Origin: Apostichopus japonicus | Taxonomy: Eukaryota; Echinodermata; Holothuroidea; Aspidochirotida; Stichopodidae | DNA length: 64,000 nt | Direction: 5' to 3' | NCBI RefSeq assembly: GCF_037975245.1 | Contig: NC_092570.1 | Coordinates: forward strand, 4,868,001 to 4,932,000 | Shown here: in pieces, positions 37,401-64,000 of the stretch | Layout: the number at the start of each line of letters is the position of its first letter | Numbering within the stretch: position 1 is the first letter of the stretch | Made by a program: the position numbers and the translations under genes | The notes under the pieces: model-generated | The model's input: the letters and a program-made list of their open reading frames with translations, nothing else | What the model was told of the DNA's origin: nothing | The model's database searches: none

Positions 37401-38780
37401 TAATACAAACACAATTACCATCTATGTTTCTAAAACTATTATGCCGCCGAACTTCGCCAGAACCTTTTTCTGGCAAACAAAAAATAAAGCATACGGGAGG
37501 GGGTTGAGCGATCACCGACATCTCACTTAAAGGTCGTCATCAATTTTTTTATTTTTTTTTGGCTAAACTTTTTTTTTTGGTGACGGCCAATAGGGGGGCG
37601 CGCGCCTGTTGCGCCCCCCCCCCCCCTCGTTAATTGCCTCTATCAGTTTGCACCGTTGGATGTGAGATGTCACACAAAAAACAAATAGTATAGGTATACC
37701 AGAAAATAATCTACAGGATTCTATTGATTGGTTAATGCATTGTTGTCTATAGTTTCATTAGTGAATAGCTGGATTACTACTTAAGTTGTGTTGCCGAAGA
37801 ACTATATATAGCCTTGAGTCATACACAAAGGGATTCCTATAGATTAAACACTGAGAATATATCTATAAAGGATTCAAAACGCTAGTTTATCGGTCTTTGC
37901 GCTCGATGTTCTCTTCACCGAAACACATTTAACATGATTACAAGGCCACAGTCCCAGGGGCTGAGAGTGTACCAATTCTCCGTGAAGAAGGTTTCTTTTA
38001 GTGCCTTGAACAGCCTCGACCTAAACAACGTCATTTTTAAGTCAGTGCCCCTATTCAATTAACTTATACAATGCCCTTAAAAGTCATCCATTACCGTGCC
38101 CCTTCAATCAAGTTGTCGTAGGTGCCCTCATATTTATCAGTTACTTCACTGTGAAGCTAAATCAGGGCCAATAAAAACAAAGCTGAAAACATTACATTGG
38201 TGGTCTGCCATTTCAATGAAATTCACAGGCAATTTCTAACTTGCCCTAAAAAAATGTTGCCTCAATACTCAATTCGGCATTGTTCCAAACATATGTAGCT
38301 TACAAAAAACCTTCCCTGTAGGGAATGGGTGATGGCTCTCATCATTGTCATAATCCTAAACCTATTTTATCATATGTTTATTTGCTAGGAAGTTTATCTC
38401 AACAAGTGTGTTGTAGCAGAAATTAGCCGTCATTATTTTACTGATCCAGATCAGAAATTGAAAGCAGCATAAATTAGGGCCCCTGTTCAAAAAGATAATC
38501 TTTGTACCATGAATTGTCTTACCATCAGGGAAATATTGGTGTCTTCTTGTTCGATATTATCTGTCTTCTCGTGCTGCTCCAAGATTGTCTGAAGTTCAGT
38601 CTTCGAAACCATCATTCTTTCCAGGTGATATATCTTATAAAATGCTAGAGGTACTAACGATGACAGAGTCACACACAACACTAGTAAAAAACAAACTAGA
38701 TATGACAACCCTTCACTTCTTGATTTTTCCCCATACGTATTACGATCGTGCTGAATTGATGCGGGCCTACTCTTCGCCAT
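31458..38780 (-). CDS. EDA: Ectodysplasin-A-like collagenous TNF ligand (8 exons)
   Basis: Type II membrane TNF-family ligand. Exons in transcript order: 38523-38780, 35785-35845, 35287-35349, 34777-34884, 34175-34363, 33477-33638, 32472-32587, 31458-31694; phases join to 397 residues (human EDA-A1 391). Domains: cytoplasmic tail 1-24, membrane anchor about 25-47, stalk, a possible furin-type site R94-V-A-R97, the Cys pair CTC (102-104), then about 41 uninterrupted Gly-X-Y triplets (107-229), then a TNF homology domain (about 248-397). In that domain, DGKYFIYTNVLFY matches EDA GTYFIYSQVEVYY, two cysteines (TQCVGS, FGPCSS) match the EDA pair, and the C-terminus TYFGIIKL matches TTFFGAIRL. Collagen exons are multiples of 9 bp. 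In vertebrates EDA signals through EDAR/XEDAR to NF-kB. Orthology to EDA, rather than to another collagenous TNF, is likely but untested. Confidence 0.85.
32723..32935 (+). mobile_element. hAT-like MITE fragment with the shared core, EDA intron
   Basis: It begins CAGGCGCGTAGCCAGGAATT, a hAT-type end, and carries the core word AAGCG-AGCGCCACC ... TTGGCGCGAAGCGTACAAGA and GGAAATGGCACTTCCC shared with elements at 36451, 43889, 44229 and 61320. The far end is uncertain. Confidence 0.55.
33151..33306 (+). mobile_element. Possible short hAT-like MITE, EDA intron
   Basis: Starts CAGTGACGTAACCACG and ends AGCTACGCATCTG, weakly inverted, with similar 8-bp flanks (TTAGAGTT and ATAGAGTG). It may instead be the far end of the element starting at 32723. 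Confidence 0.35.
36313..36450 (+). mobile_element. hAT-like repeat split by a nested element
   Basis: Begins CAGGGGCGTATCCAGGAT, a hAT-type end, in EDA intron 1. It is interrupted at its GCCATATG by the element 36451-37295 and appears to continue after 37303. Its other end was not identified. Confidence 0.5.
36443..37303 (+). mobile_element. hAT-type non-autonomous transposon (845 bp), nested
   Basis: Inverted ends CATGGGCGGCGATCC (36451) and GGATCGCCGCCCATG (ending 37295) with a perfect 8-bp target duplication GCCATATG at 36443-36450 and 37296-37303. The 8-bp duplication is the hAT signature. It contains the shared core near 36507-36612. No transposase is seen. Confidence 0.88.
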
Positions 38781-41767
38781 TTTAAATTCCTATTTACGGT
38801 TATATTAACGGACAATCTGTTAAACGCTAATACAGAAGACATAAACATTACAGTTAGGTCTAAGCAATGTAAAAAACGACACAGATTCGGTTATTGTTCA
38901 ACTGCATAGCCCAGTTTCCGATTTAAGTGACCTAATTACGTAATCTTTCCGATTAACAAGCAACTATAACAACAGCGCATGTGCGAACAAAGTAACGTTA
39001 TATACTAGGCTATGTTTAATTACTGTGTTATTTGATCAATGCAGTTCTACGGGATCATTATGTATCATTATCATCTCATGCATAACTGTTCTTATTTTGG
39101 GGTAAATTATTATTAGTCTTCCAAGCAGTTTCATCTCAGCGCGGATACAGTTCAAAACGCTGAGAATGACTTTCAGACAGATAGATTTAAGTAATTAGTA
39201 TTTTCCACAATTGTTTGTCGTTGAAAGATCCCCCCCCCCCCACCCCATCAAAAATAAATCCTTGAATTTTCATCTTGCAAATGGAAGTTTAAAATTAGAG
39301 AAGAAACTAGCCTGGCGATGAAAACTGCTTTGAGGGTGGGACAGAAAAGCTTGTTCAAGTTTGAAGATAATCCCATCCAGGTAAACTTAAAGTACGGTGG
39401 TCATGAAGGGACATACGAGATGTATAGTTACTGTGTAACAATAACATGACATCATCACAAATTTGTATATTTTTGTCGATTTGCCGCCCTACGATTAACA
39501 TTATCTTGATATGCCAGTCACATTCTTGAGTTACTGATGTACAGTTATGCTGACAACTAGTATCAGAACTAGGCCTATATTCTAATTATCGAATTGCCAA
39601 TTACACTTACTTGGCATCTTGACAAAATATGGGCAAATTATCTAGTTAATCCATTATCACATGAATCCATGTTAACATTATCTTGACACAAATTGTAAAT
39701 TTGTCGAGATGCTAGGTAATCTTGATAAGAAGTAAAGAAGTAAAACAAGGATATTTGTTGACTTGTCAATTTACAATAACATGACATCCGGTACAACCAT
39801 CCGTGAAATTGTCGAGATAGGTATACGTCGTGTTATGAAGTAAAAAGTAAGTCGTATGTCCCATCACGGCCACCGTAGCCTATACACACATGAGCCCAAA
39901 TTAGGGTATAGGCTTACGTAATTCCATGCTTGTCATAGGTAATAAAACCAAATGTTTCAATAGAAAACACGTATCGTGTACACTCACATATGTATTACAT
40001 ACGAGGTAATTATGTAAATACAAAATTCGCACATACGTAATACACTATATAATGTATGCATTTTCTTTTACAAACATAAAATCTTGTTCAAATTATTAAG
40101 CAGAATGAGTGTATGAGCTTGGAGTGCATGGTTTTCGCTCATGAGGTCTTTTACATAACAATGTATTATGTTGATCCTTAATGGTTCTTCATACTCCAAA
40201 ATATTTCTGACACCGCTTTTAAAATAATTCCATGAAAAATTGCATCCACGAAATGAAAACAAAGGCAAATGCCTCTAACATAATCTGCTTACAAATGATT
40301 AATTAAAGGTTAATAATGTAAAAAAAAGCAAAGCAAATTTACAGAAAAAACAACGATAATTTTCATAATATTTTATAATTAAAATTTGTTATTTTATCAC
40401 CGATTATTTGCATAAAAGATAAAGAAAGTAGAATCATAAGAAAAGAAGAATAAAGTACGAAAATTTAGGCAAAAAGTCATACCAATGTTATAATATTTAC
40501 ACTGATTTATGGCTAGTTAGCAAAAGGAAAGCAAAAAACGGAAATACTTTTTTGTAAACCCCATTTTCAAACCCCAAATATCAAAAACAGTACACTTGAG
40601 TGAACTTGAAGAAAATGAAAAGGATGTTTAGTAGCGTTCATTAAATCAACGAAGCACATATGAACAGTTTCTTTGGATACGAGTTCACTAAATTATCACT
40701 CCCCCACAAATGTATGCGTGCAAACTTGCATTTTTAAGGCCCTTTAGCACCGTAGATCACAAGTGAAACTCACCAAAACCAATACAAAGGGTGATACATG
40801 AAGATACATAAAAGGACATCTGGAATATATCAGCTCTAGAGAAAATTAAACTAAAGGGTTGAATCACGTGGTATGATCTGAATAATAAAGACTATCCAAC
40901 TTGAAGGCAAACTAATAGATAACCGAAGCATTTATTTAGTATTAAGCACAATCGTCTTTTACTGTGCTTCAGAGCGCTTTTCATAATCTAGTTTTGTTAA
41001 ACAAAAAAATGGACTGCATTGTACACCCAAGCATCCAAATAGTCACCAGGTAACGGGAAGAAAATGATGGAAAGTGAACGTTCTTTTTGAAATAGCCCGT
41101 CACCCTTTCATCCCTCGAACCCCGATCCCCACCCCACAGAGCAGGTGCAATACAATGAACAATATACTATCGTACCATGCATGCTATAATTATAGTATGG
41201 AAACCATGTCACTACATAAACAAGAGATATACATTGAAAGAAAGACGGCAAATATGTCCTGCCTTGTCTTTTTCCATCCCAGTCGAGCAGTAAAAGATAG
41301 ACCTAAACACCTGGACACCCTTCCGGCATACCCTGAATTATCGTGCTAATTTCGAGGTATAGGCCTAGTGAGATTTGGTTCTTCAACTGTGCCTCTTATT
41401 CAACACAATGTTTATCTATGGCCCTTGTGACAATTAATTGAGACCCCTTAGCATAGAAGACATTGCGATACACTTTCGCTAATTAGCTGACCGTGACCAG
41501 CCATTCTGTATGTTAGAGACCGTACCTAACTTCGTTAATTATCTATCATTGATAGGTAAAGTAAGAAATGGGTATAACTGCGGCTGGGCGTATCAAAACT
41601 ATTCCAAAATGGAGCCTTCTTCGGAACAAGTAAATTTAAGTCTTCGTTTTATAAAAAAAGGAGAAGAAGAAACTACCAAATGAAGTTCATCGAGTAGAAT
41701 AAACTAAAATGAAAATAAATTGCTAGTTACAAATGCGACCATTGGCAAACGATTAATATAAAGAATA
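38781..41767. other. Intergenic DNA between the EDA-like and GH31 genes
   Basis: No gene seen. It holds the TA-flanked MITE at 39395-39875 and otherwise AT-rich DNA. A minus-strand AATAAA (TTTATT at 40931-40936) could be the GH31 poly(A) signal, about 0.8 kb after its stop; this is uncertain. Confidence 0.4.
39393..39877. mobile_element. TA-flanked inverted-repeat MITE (481 bp)
   Basis: Ends are inverted: CGGTGGTCATGAAGGGACAT at 39395 against CGGTGGCCGTGATGGGACAT read from the other end (39875), followed on both sides by ACGA. TA dinucleotides flank it (39393-39394, 39876-39877), as for Tc1/mariner-type insertions. The interior is AT-rich with ATTGTCGAGAT-like words and no open frame. Confidence 0.7.
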
Positions 41768-60797
<19,030 letters not shown>

Positions 60798-61311
60798 TAT
60801 GACGCTGTTCTCACCCTCAAAACAATATTAAAACGGCACACTTATTCGACTTAACTCTCACTTTTATCCTCTTGCTGTACGAAGAACTAAAATATATATG
60901 TATAGGCTATAGCTAAATATTGCAATTGCCGCCAGTACTTCGACTATCACACCATAGCTATATGCTATGTGAGTAATCGCATCATATAAGGCGGATCGTT
61001 TTTTTGGCGGAATACCAGAGAGTGCCGTTGTATATGGTATATGCACAATACGATCAGATAAACGACCTTTGTCTTGGTAATCATTGTAAATTGTTAATAT
61101 TTAATCCCTATCTCAACAAGTTCTCATTCCATCTCACGTAAACAGCGTTACTCGAATGTTTGTTTTGTAAGAGGGAAGGTAAGCAATGGTTGGATTACTA
61201 ACGGTTATGGAACGCGTTTTTCGTGTAGAAACAAACAAACTCCAAACATAGCTGAATCATGGTGACTGATTGCGGCCATTGGTTGTGTACCCATACAGGC
61301 ACGTCTTAATG

Positions 61312-61998
61312 CATGGGGTCAGTGGCGGCGGAACCGGGGGGGGGGCTTGGGGGGGGGGCTCAGCCCCCCAATGAAAAAGTTGAGGGGGCAAATGCATGAT
61401 AAGCCCCCCCAATATTTACCAAGGCTCCGAAACGTGCATCTGCCCATTTTTCAATGCATACTTGTCGATCTGTCCGATGCACACGTATACTATATAGGTG
61501 TAATAATTTTAGTAAATGCTGGGGGACCCTCGGCCCGTCCCCTGGCTATAGACCACATTGTCACCCCAACCGCGTCTTCACGCCCCGTGAAAAGTGGAAG
61601 CAGTGAGTGTGAGTACCGGTGAGCGCAACACAACTTCGTCCTTAGGCCAATGACTTGCCTCATTTCAGCCAGTTCTCCAACATATCCTTACTACACTCAA
61701 AAACGTCTATGCGAGTACACTACGAGTTATAGCTACTCTCTTAAAACACCATCGAATATACAAATTACAATGTTTTTACGTGCAATCTGAGAAATTGCAG
61801 GCTTGAGACCCATATTTTAGGGCTAGGTATTCGCAGCATAAAACACTCGGGAAGTGCCATTTCCGGCCATTTGGGGGTTTGAAAAACCCAAAATTTTCTT
61901 GTACGCTCCGCGCCAACCGATGGTGGCGCTCCGCTTAGATAGTCTCCACACATTAGCCCCCCCAATAATTTTCCCGTTCCGCCGCGCCTGCATGGGGT
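61312..61998 (-). mobile_element. hAT-type non-autonomous transposon (671 bp)
   Basis: Ends CAGTGGCGGCGGAACCGG (61320) and CCCGTTCCGCCGCGCCTG (ending 61990); perfect 8-bp target duplication CATGGGGT at 61312-61319 and 61991-61998. Sister of 43889-45117 in the opposite orientation, sharing both outer parts and the hairpin core but with a different middle. Confidence 0.9.
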
Positions 61999-62607
61999 AC
62001 ACTGGGCCAGGGCCCCACGATTGAACAAAAACACCTCTCTACTAAATTTTCTGAATTATAAAGTATATATATATATATATGTAAGAAATATTTGGTAATG
62101 GCTTTGTTAACAACCATTGACGGACTCAAAATTTTTGTTTTATATATATATATGTCGTTCTTTTTGTATCAATTTTGGTAAATAGATGTATAAGTTAAAG
62201 TCTGTGGTGTTTTCAATTTTTTTAATATATATATATATATATATATTTTGATAAAGGATGGATCTTTGAAAGTATACTATAAAATGAAATAAGTCGTCAA
62301 ATTCTACGTGCGTTATGAGCCATATTAATACGATGCAAAAAGGCCTTTAATTAATTAGCCTTTACGAAAGGCGGATGGACTAATAACTACCATACCCTTT
62401 GCAAAGTTCCAAAACTAACATTGAGAACATTCCAAGCGAAGACGACTGTGTGGAAATTCAGTCTCTAATAACTTTGACACGATATTAAAGGTATGTCATC
62501 GTCAGTCCCATTAACATATCGTGAAAAAATATACATATTTGAAAAGAGCAAAGCAAATTGTTGGGGAGGCTATATAAGATAATTACTTCGTTTTTATATT
62601 TTGTTAC

Positions 62608-62950
62608 TACATATACAGTGGCGTGTGCAAAGGGGATGGCTCCACCTCCGACCGTCAATCTGGGAAACGGCTCAGTTGGGGGGGGGGGGGTTGTTTGCAT
62701 TCAGCCGGGGAAGAATTGAACCATGACTACGGCCCCGTTTTCAACAGTTATTAGCTAAAACTTGCGTTTAGGGCTACTTTTATAGACCTAAGTATAGTCT
62801 AACCACCCAGTACAGTTGCCCTTCTTTATAAATCCTTCATTCGCCTCTTCCCTTCCACGAAAGTTCATCTCTCTGCTTTAATCGGCCGGGGATATTTGAA
62901 TTTGACCCCACCCCAAATTTGGAATTCATGTGCACGCCACTGCACATATG
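62608..62950. mobile_element. hAT-like MITE (327 bp)
   Basis: Inverted ends CAGTGGCGTGTGCAAA (62616) and TGTGCACGCCACTG (ending 62942); flanks TACATATA and CACATATG agree at 6 of 8 positions, consistent with a decayed 8-bp duplication. Confidence 0.6.
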
Positions 62951-64000
62951 TACACACAGAACGCCGAATTTTACTTGAAATCCCTTCCCTGTTGATTTCT
63001 GGGTCACATCGAAATACATGCTTTGTATGACATCTGAGTTACAGGGAAGACAAATGCAAGGTTCTGTGATTTCTGACTGCCCCCCCCCCACCCAATAATG
63101 CGATAGCCTATAGGGATGGCCAACAACCGAGGGGCTGGATAGTTCAAAAGACTTGAAAGATGGGTCAAGCCTACTTATAATCTTGTTCTTGGTAGAACGT
63201 TTTCATTTTGGAAAATTCTCCACTAAGTTTGCCGTTGCTATAGTTACTTAATGTATTAACGAGACACTAATTACGCAATCCTATAGCAGAACAGCCCGGG
63301 AGGCAAGGATTGTAACTGCTACCTACACTCTTACCGATATAGCAGAGCAGTTACGAAAATTATGGTCGTGAGCTAAGCGCTCTCATTTCCCCCACTGTAT
63401 CATTTTTTTACACAAAATGATGCGTTAATTCGTTTTTTGTGTCCACAAAACTTTCAACGAGGGTGGGGATAGGGTGGGGGAGGGGCTTCCCTCTCCCTTT
63501 TTGGAGGGCTGGATCCATCCTGTATTGACTCGTTGAGGACAAAGAAAAGAGAAAAAGAATGAACAATTCATTAAAATAAAATCCAGTGCAGCTTTTGGCA
63601 TTGTTTTCGTCTGCCTTACTTTATTTGCTAGGCCGTAATATTTATAATATAAAAAAAGAAGTTTCATTCTGACATCAAATTACCATAAAAGAACAAAATA
63701 ATAATATTTGTAAGTCACAAGCCTCTAAAACTACACCCGTTGGTAATCGATGCTGAAAGGATAATAGGTATTACAGTCAAAGAGTAATTACATACAAGCC
63801 AGAGATATGAACACGATTAACTCTCTGAAAGCATCATATTTGTTGCTCAAATTATACATTTTATCAATTTATATATATATATATATATCTAAATTTATGT
63901 ATTCCAACAGAATATTTCTATGAGCAGAGCAGAAAGAGAATAAATCTCGGAAATTTGGCTCTCTGAAGTTTGAGAGCAATCCAGTTTTGAAATCGATAGG

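Larger units (their letters stand above)
60798..64000. other. Region upstream of the GH31 gene, repeats only
   Basis: No gene seen. It contains two hAT-type MITEs (61320-61990, 62616-62942), (TA)n runs (62065, 62149, 62228, 63872) and G/C homopolymer runs. The GH31 promoter should lie near 60.8-61.1 kb, but I see no distinctive motif. Confidence 0.5.

Noticed and set aside
61347-61622. Small open frame in the upstream GH31 region
   Set aside because: It lies wholly inside a hAT-type MITE and its shadow occurs in the sister element without frame conservation.

Overview
The window is animal nuclear DNA. The genes have many introns with GT-AG (and one apparent AT-AC) boundaries, about 62% of the window is intron or repeat, and the proteins look like a non-vertebrate deuterostome. 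They are close to vertebrate CEP63, BRCC36, AUNIP, EDA and GH31 alpha-glucosidases, but with single ancestral-type copies. A marine invertebrate such as an echinoderm is my best guess; this is inference from protein resemblance and repeat style, not from a database match.

Layout. 34-6639: a Ty3/Gypsy LTR retrotransposon with near-identical LTRs, separate gag and pol frames, and every expected part; it looks whole and young. 8521-20008 (+): CEP63, a centrosomal coiled-coil protein, 13 coding exons. 21681-26579 (-): BRCC3/BRCC36, the K63-specific JAMM deubiquitinase, 6 exons, converging on CEP63; its second intron has the marks of a U12-type AT-AC intron. 27495-29987 (+): an AUNIP-like gene in 3 exons, divergent from BRCC3 across a 0.9 kb shared upstream region that carries an E2F/CDE plus CHR-like motif. 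31458-38780 (-): a membrane-anchored, collagen-bearing TNF ligand that looks like ectodysplasin A, 8 exons. 41768-60797 (-): a 21-exon membrane-anchored GH31 (sucrase-isomaltase/maltase-glucoamylase type) protein in which the catalytic nucleophile, acid/base and other -1 subsite residues are all replaced, so it is a probable pseudoenzyme. 60.8-64 kb: no gene seen, only repeats.

The introns and intergenic DNA carry many small mobile elements. There are at least five hAT-type MITEs with 8-bp target duplications (two cases nested), a TA-flanked inverted-repeat MITE, two tRNA-derived SINE families (two copies each), a tiny retroposed hairpin RNA copy, a perfect 62-bp-arm palindrome, a 45-bp minisatellite that multiplies a splice donor, and several other tandem arrays.

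How the genes relate: CEP63 (centriole duplication, ATM/ATR signalling), BRCC36 (BRCA1-A and BRISC deubiquitination) and AUNIP (Aurora A/ninein binding, DNA end resection) all act at the interface of centrosome and double-strand-break repair and sit side by side; whether that is more than chance cannot be told from one window. The EDA-like ligand and the GH31 protein are both type II membrane proteins, but I see no functional link between them.
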